Shown: positions 25,151-36,740 of the stretch, piece by piece
Layout of the letters: every line of letters begins with the position of its first letter
Numbering within the stretch: position 1 is the stretch's first letter
DNA from: Epiperipatus broadwayi
Lineage: Eukaryota > Onychophora > Udeonychophora > Euonychophora > Peripatidae
Direction: 5' to 3'
Length of the DNA stretch: 64,000 nt
Assembly (NCBI GenBank): GCA_028023455.1
Contig: JAQFVV010012498.1
Coordinates: forward strand, 2,110,001 to 2,174,000
The notes under the pieces: model-generated
What the model was told of the DNA's origin: nothing
The model's input: only the letters and a program-made list of their open reading frames with translations
The model's database searches: none
Made by a program: the position numbers and the translations under genes

Positions 25151-25203
25151 TCCCAACTCCTCACTGAAGAGACCCATAGGTCGAAACCAGTCTGGGGATG
25201 GGA
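25151..25203 (+). ncRNA. Type I hammerhead ribozyme, core intact
   Basis: All catalytic boxes are present: CTGAAGA (25164-25170, CUGANGA), GAAA (25183-25186) and cleavage triplet GTC (25190-25192). Helix II is GACC (25171-25174) with GGTC (25179-25182) closing a CATA loop, with the preferred G10.1-C11.1 pair. Helix III is minimal (A-T, C-G, two-base loop CA), as in PLE and retrozyme hammerheads. Helix I has six pairs (25158-25163 with 25193-25198, one G-T), a two-base bulge (AC), and five further pairs, TCCCA (25151-25155) with TGGGA (25199-25203). Self-cleavage is predicted after C25192. The following AAGATAAAAATGATTTGAAT is shared with the fold-back element at 24663-24883, so this is part of the same repeat family. 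Confidence 0.85.
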
Positions 25204-25744
25204 ACAATCCAAGATAAAAATGATTTGAATGCCTACTTCATAATATAAAAGCAGAAGAAAAACTGATTTGAAAATATATAAAAAAAATCTGTTTAGTTAC
25301 TTTATGACCATACATAATATGTTATTGTTTTATATTTAGATATAGTCATAGTAGAATAATCATTTTATGACATTCAATTTTTTTGTATTATTTTCTGATA
25401 TTTTATCATTTGTTGCCATCCTCAATTTATTATTAGTGATGTTTCCACCTAGGTTTAAGTAATTAATTGTCTTTTTTTTTATCATGTACATATTTAAAGA
25501 GTTTTAAAATTTTATTGAATGTGGATATTTCTATTAGTACCAAGTTGTTGATGACTTATCATGGTTTTAATTGTGTTTAAACAAAAATAAGTTTCATCTT
25601 ATGTAGGCATTGAATTAAATCTTTTATTTACAAATAATAATAATCGAATAATTTATTACTCAGAATTTTATAAGAAGTTCAAGCATTGGAAATGAAACAG
25701 AAATGTCCATAATTCAAAGATCTTTTTTTTTTTTCATATGTCAT

Positions 25745-25870
25745 AGCATCAGCGGGGATGTGAACCCACAACAGATTGCAACCAACTACTTGCTTGCAAG
25801 GCTGCTGCAGTGACCTCTCAGCTAACAATGCTTGACTAATCCAAGGATCTTGAGTCTAGAATCTGCATTT
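25745..25870 (-). repeat. tRNA-derived SINE-like segment
   Basis: On the minus strand TTAGCTGAGAGGTCACTGC resembles a tRNA A box and D arm. About 45 bases on, GTGGGTTCACATCCCCGC is a good B box with a T-arm-like context. The anticodon region TTGCAAGC is present, but its stem does not pair cleanly, so a functional tRNA is unlikely. The block is less AT-rich than its flanks. Confidence 0.6.
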
Positions 25871-26639
25871 CTATCGAACATCAAACTATGTGGGACACTT
25901 TTTTCATTCCAAATAACTGTTCACCCAAAAATTTGATTATACGCATGCACCTACATCCTCCATACACTCTCACACATAAACTTTATGTAAACTATGCATT
26001 AATATAGTTTTAATGCTCAATGCAATATTTTTTTAAAAAAATTTTGAGTAATAAACATAATCTTAACTTTTTCTCTTTTGAATATCTGTTTACAACATTC
26101 ATTAAATTATTTGTTTTGCATCGTTATTCTTTTTTTTTAAATTTATGCCTTTCAGTCACTGTAAACACTTTTTTATTATAACAAATAGCACACAAATTTA
26201 TAATTTCAGTTTTGAGAAAAAAAAAAGAGTTGGCATAAATGTCTAATTAAGATTATTTTGGATAACTATTAAAAAAAATTCAAATACTTGGTTTTTTTTA
26301 TTAGATACATTTTTTAGACTTTGTCAATAGTTGATTCATGTAGGATTTGCATTAAATAATATTATTATGGGTGTGGAATAATATCTTTTTTAAAAAATAT
26401 GTGTTTTATGCATTGTTTTTCTTAGATTTGGACTATAGTGTGTATTATGGATCAATTACAAGTTTTTAGCTAAAGAATGCATTCAAAGAAAAGCTGTTTA
26501 GTACAAAGTGTAAAAAGATAATACAGTATATAAAAAGAGATAATATCATTATTAAACATAGGAAAAGTGATTTAGTAAAACATGTAAAAAGATAATATGA
26601 CATAATAAAAAAAAGAATAAGATTACATTATTAAACATA

Positions 26640-26720
26640 TTGTGCACAACACAGCATTGGAATTGAACAAAAGATCTCACATCCAAAGTCAATCATTTTA
26701 TTAGTACTCTAAAGTGAATA
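26640..26720 (-). repeat. tRNA-derived SINE fragment
   Basis: The minus strand reads TTTAGAGTACTAATAAAATG, then GACTTTGGATGTGAGATC, then TTTTGTTCAATTCCAATGC. This is a tRNA-like layout of a degraded D arm, an anticodon arm and a B box (GTTCAATTCC). Downstream on the same strand, copies of a TATTATCTTTTTACA-type block (26500-26640) recur, as in many SINE tails. Confidence 0.5.
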
Positions 26721-26864
26721 AGTGATTTAAATTCTGTAAAATATCATTGATAACTTAATTTTATCACGAGAAAAATTACTGTAATTACAAGGGAATATTT
26801 TTAAAATTAATTTTATTTTTAAATAAATTATTATAATAATGTTACTTTTTATATAAATTAGGAT

Positions 26865-27365
26865 ATTCAAATAAAAATGATTGGAAATCTAAATATTTTT
26901 ATTTACATATAAATTTTATGAATTGTAGTGACGAAAGAGTATTGGCCTGTTTAGTTTTGTGCATTGAATTGTATATAAATTATATTTCGCGTCTCAGGTC
27001 TTCGGCAATTGTTACAATAAATTTGAGTAAAGAAACATTCCTCTTATATTTAAATAAAAAAATATTTACATTCAGAATGTGTTTCTAATTAATAAAGTGA
27101 TTTGGAAACATAAACATTTACTTTTAAATTATCATGAAAAAATAGCGTTGGTCTGTTTGGTTCAGTTTAATGATAAGCGTATATATATAGAATAATTCGA
27201 ACTCCAACCTCAAAATTCGAGGTTTGGGTAATTGTCACAAATAAGTATAAGTAAAGAAGTATTCCTTTCATATTTAAATAAAAAATATTTACGCTCATAA
27301 CGTATTTTTAATAATGAAGTGATTCGAAAATGTAAACATTTTTATTTACATATAAATTTTGTTAA
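26865..27365 (+). repeat. Dispersed ~240-bp repeat present as a tandem dimer
   Basis: Two successive copies share the order TGTTTRGTT, GGTCTTCGGCAATTGTTACA or GGTTTGGGTAATTGTCACA, GTAAAGAA, ATTTAAATAAAAAA-TATTTAC, GAAGTGATTYG and TAAACATTT. A third copy lies on the minus strand at about 46075-46325. This is a non-coding interspersed repeat of unknown class. Confidence 0.7.
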
Positions 27366-28159
27366 TAGTCTTGGTGTCTAGTGTTCTCAGAATAAGCGAC
27401 TTTGTGTCATGCACACCCAGATGTACTTCTCTGTTTATATAAAGTTACAGATGAAATATATGCTTTATCTATGACAACTTATTTTCTTAGGTAAACGGAA
27501 GCTGGATAAATTTTTATCTAATTAAATCAATTTATTAATTGTAAAATTAATATATATTTTTTAATATGGTAAATAAAATTAATTTAAATGTTTATTCATT
27601 AAATTTGTCTTTGTATTTTTTTGTTTTACTTAGTTAATTCATACTTCTTACTAAACACATATTTGACTATACATATATACATTTATACATACATTAATAA
27701 AATATAGGCATATTTTGAGACTTAAGATATATACTCTCTTTAAATATTAGGTGAAGTAGAGTATTTATTTAGCCATGGCACCCAAATGAAATTAGTAATA
27801 AATATTAAATATGCATACATATTAAAAAAACACGTACACGAATCATAAGATAAATATTAAATTTACTTATTATTATTTGGCTAAATTTAAATCTAGTCAT
27901 TATAAACTTAAACAAAAATTATTTAATTCAATGTAATTTGGACGCAGTAAAATGTGCCTTTTATCTTCAAGCTGCATTAATGACTACATTTTTCAAATAC
28001 ACACATATTTTATCACCCTATAATTTCATCATGTATATTGTTACAATATAAATATATATAAATACAAAATAGGAGATGGATTAACAAACTTCTTTTTGAC
28101 TTCCTTCCATTTTACATATCAGCTAATTTATTAAAATTGATTTTAAAAGAAAGAGGTAT

Positions 28160-28720
28160 AATAATTAGTGTCTATATTGCTGGAGCACATTGTACTTCAT
28201 ATTTATTTGCACTGATGCTCATTTAAAATTTCCAGATTCTTTTATAGTTCTTAAATTATATTTTTCTAAAGTAGCTAGTATTTTACTATTATCAAAGTCA
28301 AGAGTGTGATCACTTTCTAAAAAGTGTGATATAAAAGATGATGCAATTAATTTTTGATTGAAGACACTTTTACATTCCCTAACTCAATTCAAATGCCTAC
28401 TAATCTTATCAGTGGTTCCTTTACAAGGTAAAAACAATTGTACAATTAATTGAAGAATTATTACTAGCTTTTTCTTCCTGGTATAAATATTATATAAAGC
28501 TTATATATGTTTTTACTACAGCTAATAAATGGTAGAATATTGTTAGTTAGTGCTATTTCATGAGGAAAACAATCTTTTATCAGATAAACTATATGCTCTC
28601 ATCAACAGAATTTTTAAATCTTTTATTTGTGCTTTTAGATAACTTGCATATGCTTTAGCTAGATTTTTTATTTGATTGTTTACATTTATTGACTGACAAT
28701 AATATCCTGCCATATATTAA
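28160..28720 (-). pseudogene. Penelope-like element remnant (GIY-YIG endonuclease and upstream part)
   Basis: On the minus strand, GTTDKISRHLN (about 28435-28400), then CKSVFNQKLIASSFISHFLE, then SDHTLDFDNSKILATLEKYN and LRTIKESGNFK correspond to the later part of the PLE endonuclease. There the family shows R.L.EH, then I..H....H..DF..SKIL and a KESL-like segment. Upstream (28600-28700), NQIKNLAKAYASYLKAQIKD and LMRAYSLSDKRLF may be the RT C-terminal thumb. Stops are present and the RT catalytic box is not visible. Confidence 0.6.
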
Positions 28721-29317
28721 AAACCCGATACATTTTGTATCCATCATTAAAACTTCAAAGATCTTCAGTCATAATTTAAAAGATAGTTATAATATCACAT
28801 CTTTATTTAAATATTTATTAAAAAAATTGGATCTTTAATAAATAAATCTCTGTCTTTTATAATTTATGAATCATTTTCTTAACTATACTTTTTCTGCTCT
28901 CATAGTTAGTGATCTGCTAAGGGATATTTTGAAAAATAAACATTAAAAATGTGTATAATATTATATTAATTACCGATATATAACAAAGTGGCCACATGCA
29001 ATAGACACATAATTTTTTTTTCTGTTTGTTATAGTTTATTATAAACTAATAAGAAGCTATCTTTTTTTTTTTGATATTTTAATTACCAAAAAAAATTAAT
29101 TATCCAATTATAAACAGCCATGCTTCTTTTTATATCAAATTTTTTTTACCAACTTAAAAAAAAAAATCCATTGGCCAAAACAAACTAATAATTGCAAAAC
29201 ATATTATAATAGTAAAGCTATGTACCAAATTAGCATTAAGAAAAAGAGAAAAAAAGTTTCATTTTTGATTATATAAATGAGGCATTTATTTATATAGCGC
29301 TATGTTTATAAATTGTA

Positions 29318-29395
29318 ATAAACTAAAGATTAGCCTTTCAAGCTAACGTACATGTGCATGTACTTTAGCTTGAAAGGCTAATCTTTAGTTTATTT
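29318..29395. repeat. Near-perfect hairpin, ~30-bp arms
   Basis: AATAAACTAAAGATTAGCCT...TTCAAGCTAA (29318-29346) is answered by TTAGCTTGAAAGG...TTTAGTTTATT (29364-29395), with a short centre containing the palindrome GTACATGTGCATGTAC. No protein is encoded. It could be a tiny fold-back element or a replication slippage product. Confidence 0.9.
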
Positions 29396-29399
29396 TTGA

Positions 29400-31335
29400 T
29401 TGTAGTAAATCTTTCTTATAATATTGATATCATGAAAAAAATTAGCAGATAACTTTTCACATTTTCTATTAACAATGATTTAACAAAGCAAAGTTATTGT
29501 GATATTTTACCTAAAAAGTTAAAGACAGAGAGTATCTAAAACTGCAAAGGGTCTATAATAAAACTTGACTAATCAATAAAAACTAAATTGTAATTATTAA
29601 CTTTCTAATCAGTAGTGTTTTTTTTTTGATTATATAATATTATTAATAAAAATAAAATTATATACTACAGAATATATTTTTACAAATTAATAATATTTAA
29701 TATTTAGCATTAAAAGTCAAAAATAAAACTGTCATAATTAGTACTTCAGGGAAGACAAAATCAATTGGTAGCGATAAAATGCGTTTATCGCCAGTAGCAT
29801 TTTTAAAGAAAAGTACACAGAAAAAAAATTTCTTCATAAAAAATCAATACGAACAAATAAGAATCAAACTGTCAGAAAAATACTTTCTTGAGCAACTCAG
29901 TACAATTAGGCATTAAAAATTAAAATACAATACACACCAGATAACTGACAATTTGAAATATTATAACTTAAGACTAAATATATATCAGCATATGTACATA
30001 TACAGCCTTATATAAGAAGTTTATGTAAAGATATGTTTACACACATATATACACAATACGTATATATATATATATTTCAGATCTGCTTTTTATATTTCAA
30101 AATCATTTTATTTAATACTATAATCTGAGTCAAAGATCTCTTTCAATTAAATTTTTATATTTGATTAATACAATTTTCTTTTATAGTGAGTTAAATTTTC
30201 TACAAATTTTATTTTACTTTACATCATATTTTGTTTTTATAAATTTTTTTTTTAATATTGTACCTAAGATAGATTATAGAATAACATTCCCTAAATGTCA
30301 ACTGACAAAAGATCAACTATTTTTTAAAGATTTTTTATGGAGAAGAGAAAATGCATATAACCAATATGTATATTGATAAACAAAGTCTGCTTTTAATAAG
30401 TAAAAAGATTGGAATAGAGAAATTCGCTTCTTCGCTCTGCTTCAAAGCTTCTTGTTGTAAGATTGGTAATTAATGAGTAATAAATAGTAATATCATTTTC
30501 AAATGTCAGATTTCTGAAGTGCATTGTGCGACATCTGCACCAACATTACTTACTTTAATATTTTTGGTACTATTTAGATAATGTGACTTGATATTCAACC
30601 AATTTGGGATTGAATCCGAATAAACTTATTATATCGCTATTTAAATATGAAACCGTCTGTTATTATATTAAGTACCTACTAATACATGACTAAAATCAGT
30701 AAAACATATTTCTGGCTTAGTATCAGACATAAATATATACAGCATGTTAACTTCTGTTGAAAACCTTACACTATTTGAACATCAAGTCAGTATATTGAAT
30801 AATATAAAAACGTAAAATTGGCTGTTGAAAATATAAATGCAACTCAATGCTCTTTATTGGTTTGGGGATTAGGAATTTAATTAAGCTTACAATAGCTATA
30901 TTTGAAATAGAAAATAATGTGAATTATTGTTCTTAATGTATTAAAAATAAACTGAAAACTCGTGATATTTAGTAAGTATAAATAAAAGTTTATTTTATAA
31001 GTACAAGATGATTTTTAAAAACTTTCCATACTTAATGTATTATCATATTAAAAATGAAATACTTATCAACTTTAAAACTAGTTATTAAATATCATTTTTG
31101 ATTTTAGTGATATATATTGCATATAACTTTTAAAATATTTTATAAACTTTTGCATTTTAGGTTAGATATTACATAAGATTTTTGATTCATCGTTTAAACA
31201 ACAGGAATTTATTTCGGGTGATTTAATTAAAAAAAGAAACTTTTAAAAATGTTTACAATGCTATTAAATAGGTCAGTATGTTTATTGTGGTCATGCAAAC
31301 AATATGTGATAATGTTAATATTTTATATATTAATG
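29400..31335. other. AT-rich stretch without recognisable gene
   Basis: Only short low-complexity frames occur (for example 71 codons at 30161, rich in Phe). No domain or RNA gene is supported. Confidence 0.5.
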
Positions 31336-31339
31336 AATG

Positions 31340-32060
<721 letters not shown>

Positions 32061-32068
32061 GAGAGAGA

Positions 32069-32850
32069 TAAGCGTAATAATACTCAAGGCTAAATCGGTT
32101 TATAAGTAATCATTAAAACCAGTCAACACTTAGGCAATCAAAATATCAATAACAACCAACAAACTCAAACTGTTGTCAAAGCAACATCTTTTTAATAATA
32201 AAGAACAGATCCTATCCTTATTTATGTTCCAATATATTTATATATACACTAAAGATTGCAACTTGACCACAGAGATTGAAATTATTAATACAAAAAAATT
32301 TAAATAAACATACTAAAACAGGTAGATATAATCTGTTCTGAATGCAGACTAATAAATACTCAATTATAACATTACAAACTACAATTATAATTTTCAAATT
32401 GCATTCCATGTATTAAATAATAAGTATAATAATGCTCAAGACTAAATGGGTTTAAGATTGTTGATTGTTATTGATATTGGAGTCTAAGTATTGATTGATT
32501 TTAATGATTATTTATAAACCCATTTAGGCTTGACCATTACTACACATTATTTAATTTGAATGCAATTTGAAAATTGTAATTGAACTTTGTAATGTTATAA
32601 TTGTCTATTTATTAATCTGCCTTCAGAACAGGTTATATGTATCTGTCTAAGGAGGTTTGTTTAAACTACTTTGTATCAATAATTTCAATCTTATGTCTAT
32701 ATAAATATATTGGACCATAAATAAAGGTGAGAATCCACATTTATTGTTAAAAGATGGTTGCCTTGACAACAGTTTAAGATTATTACTGACATTGTGTTGT
32801 CTAGATGTTGATTGGTTTTAACAATTTTATATATTAATACCAATATTCTA
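32069..32850. mobile_element. Fold-back element with nested inverted repeats
   Basis: Segment 32155-32425 is the inverse of about 32550-32800 (shared blocks include CAACATCTTTT, CCAATATATTTATATA, TAATATTACAAA-like and TTTTCAAATTGCATTC). Segment 32069-32160 is the inverse of 32459-32548 (AAACCSATTTAG, TTAATGATTA). The result is a fold-back structure of about 780 bp without coding capacity. The arms differ at roughly one base in eight, so it is not recent. Confidence 0.75.
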
Positions 32851-33059
32851 CTTTTGTATAATTTAAATTAGAATCTATTATACAAACATATTAAAAAACA
32901 ACTCTTATACATCAGAATTTTTCAATCTATTTGAATTTTTCAAATTATATCCTGAAAGAATAAGGTATGAGGCTTTTGTGAATTATATGTTCCCTTCTGA
33001 AGTAGAGAGCATAAAAGCATTTTTTCCTACTCAATTCACAATTTTCTAAGAACATATAT

Positions 33060-35267
33060 ACAAGGACTTCCCTTGACTAACACTGATTTATTTTTAACTT
33101 TGCCTCCTGTTGTTTTCAAAATAATAGTAACTCCACTTGTTGATGGCTGACTATTCTGAACTATAGGCTTTCTTCTTGATTTACTCAATATATTATTATT
33201 TTTCATCTTGGAATTAATTTCACTCCTTACACCAAAAATGGTTCATTCCTAATAATTCTAGAAGGCATATTTTTTCTAACTTCCATAGCACCAACAGGGT
33301 ACCTTATCTTGTCTCTGATATCTTTAGTTCTTCTATCTACATTAATTTCACTGACTTCCAATATATCCAAAATTTTTGTATCTTCTTCAATGGTGCATCT
33401 ATCAGCTGCAATTAGGATTTGTTCAATGTTAGATGGGGGATTGTGTCTAATTAATGATACAATTTGAGTTTCAGATAAAGGGTAAGCAGTGAGAGTTTTT
33501 AATCTGACAGCTTGGTTACTTTGCATAACCATGCTACTTACTATTATATTTTTTGTATGTAACTTGATATCTTATACAATATTGTTTTTTAGACTTCCAA
33601 AAATTAGCTAATATTATGCATTTAAATCTCCATACATAATAGGTTTGCCAAATAATGGATTCTCACCAATCTTTTGCAGCAGCTTACAAATAATTATTGG
33701 AGCTAGCCAATTTTTCCCTTTCAGAAATGGGACAAAGAGAAAACAATTCCTCCAAATTATTTTAAAATTCTGAAGAATTTTCCATGTAGTCCCCTCAAAA
33801 TGGTTTAATTTTTATAAACTGTATGGCCATTGCATTATTTATATTCATTTCTCCCTTAACTGAATGTCTACCTTGAACAAGTTCTACTTCCTGACACCTA
33901 CTTACATTTCCCCTATTGTTACTACATTCTCCAAAAGTTCTATCCTCTTACAATTTTCAACAACAGATATATTTTTTAAAAATTTACTAGAACTTTTCTT
34001 TCATAAACTTTTTGAACTTTTCAATGTCATGATTACTAACTTGAATTTCTTCAATTTTAGAATGGATATCTTGTATTCAACCAGACAAATTCATTCTCTC
34101 AAATAAACAATCAATATAATCATTTTGTTCTTTAAGTTGATCTAAATTTAGATCACTCTCTTCTTTTTGACTATTACTCTTCTGAATTATCTCTTTATTT
34201 TTCTCTAATTGATCTATTAATTCTTACTGTAACTTCTTAAACTTTTCTCCAACTTTAGATCAATGCTTTTGATCTTCTGTTTTACTATATTTTATAACCT
34301 GTAATTTCTCTTCTATTCCCATTTCAATTTCTTTCTTAAATTCCAGATTACATTTATCAATTTTTCCTTTTAACTCTATTTTTACAAGTTAACTTTACTT
34401 TCAATTAACTGCATTTGATTTATAATAACTTTAATATTACTAAATAAAGCTTCATCCAACTGATCTTTTTTTCTAGTTGATCTCATCTTTATTACTTTGA
34501 CATGGTTTAATAACTTCTTCAACTTAAACTTTAAAAACTTGAACAATTTTATGAACATATCCTTCTTACTTTTCATCTAATAATCCTTTATTCCTTTGTT
34601 TTGACTGAATTATTTCTTGTATTAATAACATCCATTACTTTTTCATTTACAGTAAATGTTTCATTTAATTCTTCAAACTTTTTTCCTAAATCTTTTTTTA
34701 TCAAACCAGTTGCCTGTTTATTTTCTATCCTACCTTTACTTATAAATTCTAACTTTTCACTCAGAAGTTCATTATTTTCAATTAATTTTTCATTCAAAGA
34801 TTTATTATTTTCTTCTAATTTTTCATTTAAATTTTCATTCAGACATTTATTAGTTTTTTCTAATTTTTCACTTAGAAATTCATTATTTTCTCTTAACTTT
34901 CCATTCAATGATGTATTATTTTTTTCTAACTTCTCATTCAAGTTTTCATTCACAGATGTATTGGTTTCTTTTAATTTTTCATTAAGAAACTCATTATTTT
35001 CTCTTAATTTTTCACTCAGAGTTTAGTAACAGATTCATTCATCTTCATTATAAATGCACACATATAATCAAAACTTTCTTTTTTTTCAACATCAACAATT
35101 TTATTTTTCCTTATTACTTTATGTCAAAGACTTTTCTTGCTCCCTTATCTTCCATATGATTTGACTTTTCCTCTTCCATTCTTATTTCAATCTCCAATAT
35201 CTCATTAAGATCCTGTTCTTGAACAGAACAAATATTTTCATTTTTCTTTGTCTTCAACTTCACTCAT
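33060..35267 (-). pseudogene. Gag-like ORF of an LTR retrotransposon, coiled-coil N-terminus
   Basis: Read on the minus strand from a candidate start at 35267 (MSEVEDKEK), the protein has several layers. First come acidic leader segments (QEQDLNEILEIEIRMEEEK). Next is a long coiled coil made of near-repeats of NENLNEKLEKNN and SLNEKLIENNELLSEKLE (34953-34590). After that is a capsid-like segment with a KPF.GDYMEN pattern, then LEELFSLCPISEREKLASSN and AAAKDW near 33820-33690. Last is a conserved tail (33532-33230) with DILEVSEINVDRRTKDI and RYPVGAMEVRKNMPSR. The K-P-F-x-G-D and E-K-L-x-x...A-x-D-W pattern is typical of retrotransposon capsids. Frameshifts and stops break it into at least five pieces. 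No protease, RT or integrase follows. Confidence 0.55.
34590..35026 (-). repeat. Tandem coding repeat inside the gag-like ORF
   Basis: Units of about 42-45 bases encode variants of [S/N]-E-K-L-[E/K]-[K/E]-[N/T]-N-x-[S/C]-L-N. They are seen on the plus strand as alternating AACTTTTCATT and TCATTATTTTC blocks. The heptad-like spacing of Leu and charged residues predicts a coiled coil, probably for multimerisation. Unit number is likely variable between copies. Confidence 0.8.
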
Positions 35268-35689
35268 CTTAAATTATTTTCCTAAAAGTACTACCCTAAA
35301 ATCTTTGGAAATACTAATAAATTCAATTTCATAAAAAAATCTTTACCAGGATTACTACAACATCCAAACACTCTTCAAAATAACTCATTAAACCAATTTT
35401 ATTCTCATTTCATTATATTCACTATCAAATTTTAAATTTCACTTTTTATTATTTATTTACAGTAATATTGCTATTTATATAATTAAGTTTCACATTTATA
35501 TTTTTCATCATCATCATCACAACCATCACATTTAATTATAATGCATGAACTATACATATTTCTTTGATATTTATTAATGATCACATAGACATATTACACT
35601 ATACTTTAACATATATTATACCAACAACCAAATTTTCAATTTAATTAATTATGCATAATAATTCATGTAATGTATAAGACATTTTCCCA

Positions 35690-35765
35690 CCTAAATAAAT
35701 CACTGTAATTAGGGATTAGTTCAACTAATCAAGCCCCATGTTAGATGCCAAAAAGGTGTATAATT
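35690..35765 (-). promoter_or_regulatory. Possible LTR end and primer-binding site of the gag-containing element
   Basis: On the minus strand, GGCATCTAACA is followed directly by TGGGGCTTGATTAGTTGAAC, upstream of the gag-like start. LTRs usually end in CA and are followed by a TGG-starting primer-binding site. I found no matching second LTR downstream of the gag, so this remains a suggestion. Confidence 0.25.
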
Positions 35766-36542
35766 GTACCCTGCCAAAAGGATGATAACCTATATAAATT
35801 TTATAAGTACAAAAATTAGGCTTTACTTTTATTTCCTTTAGGCAAAATTTTATACTCCTAGTATTACAAACTACTTTTAATTTATACTAAAAACTATGAG
35901 ACCAAATATCCTATTCAACAAAATCACAAATCTTTTAACATTCAACAAATACTAAATTATCTGTTCAATGGCATAAGAATATGAAGACACTACTTCTTAT
36001 TAAGCATCTAGATATTTCCATGACTACCACAAATAATTAATAATCTATAATAGAATATCTATACCTATTTACTTTAATGTGAATTAATTAATAATATTAT
36101 AATATGACTTTACTAAATATCTGTTTCCAATAATTACTATTCTAATAATGTTACAATTAATAATAATAATCTTATAATAAAGATATCTCAGAATTATCAC
36201 TGCTTTTTAATTAACCATTTAGTCAACTTATTAGATGCAAAGATGGATTTTACTTGCATCTATAAATCATGCATTAATGAAAATTTTTTTTAACCAAGAT
36301 AATTATAAATAAAACTATTTTACTAAGATGTGATATGTTGGACTATTTCCATCATTTATGAATGAATGTTGAATGTATAGAAAATTTTAAACTTTATTTA
36401 AACTTTTCAAATACAAACAACTTGTTAGTAATAACACCCAAGCAGACAATACAGATTAGTAATTACACAACATTTCAAGTAGTATTATTCTCCACTCTTC
36501 TTTAGATGTTTCTGGCCTATATGCACAGTGACAATATTCACT

Positions 36543-36625
36543 TAGAAGTTGAACTTGCACCTTTCAGATTCTTAAATATTGAATTTAAAGCAAATGCTCT
36601 ACCAACTGAGATATTCTGTCAAAGG
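36543..36625 (-). repeat. tRNA-like sequence / SINE head
   Basis: The minus strand carries a perfect A box, TCTCAGTTGGTAGAGC (36596-36611). About 50 bases later comes a B-box-like GTGCAAGTTCAACTTC (36545-36560). The ends GACA and TGTC could form part of an acceptor stem. The anticodon-to-variable region is too long and poorly paired for a normal tRNA, so this is more likely a tRNA-derived SINE. Confidence 0.6.
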
Positions 36626-36740
36626 CAACATATAGAAAAATTTGATATATTTATATATGAAGGTTGGTTCAAATCCTCCTGAGTCCTTCAATTTTTTTAA
36701 AGAGGCTAATTAGTTTTTTTTAAATTTTTTTCTAAGAGCA

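Noticed and set aside
25745-25870. A functional tRNA gene on the minus strand
   Set aside because: The A and B boxes are good, but the anticodon stem and acceptor stem do not pair properly; a SINE head is more likely.
34601-35026. A 141-codon plus-strand open frame rich in Ser-Phe-Asn
   Set aside because: It is the antisense shadow of the coiled-coil repeats of the minus-strand gag-like ORF.
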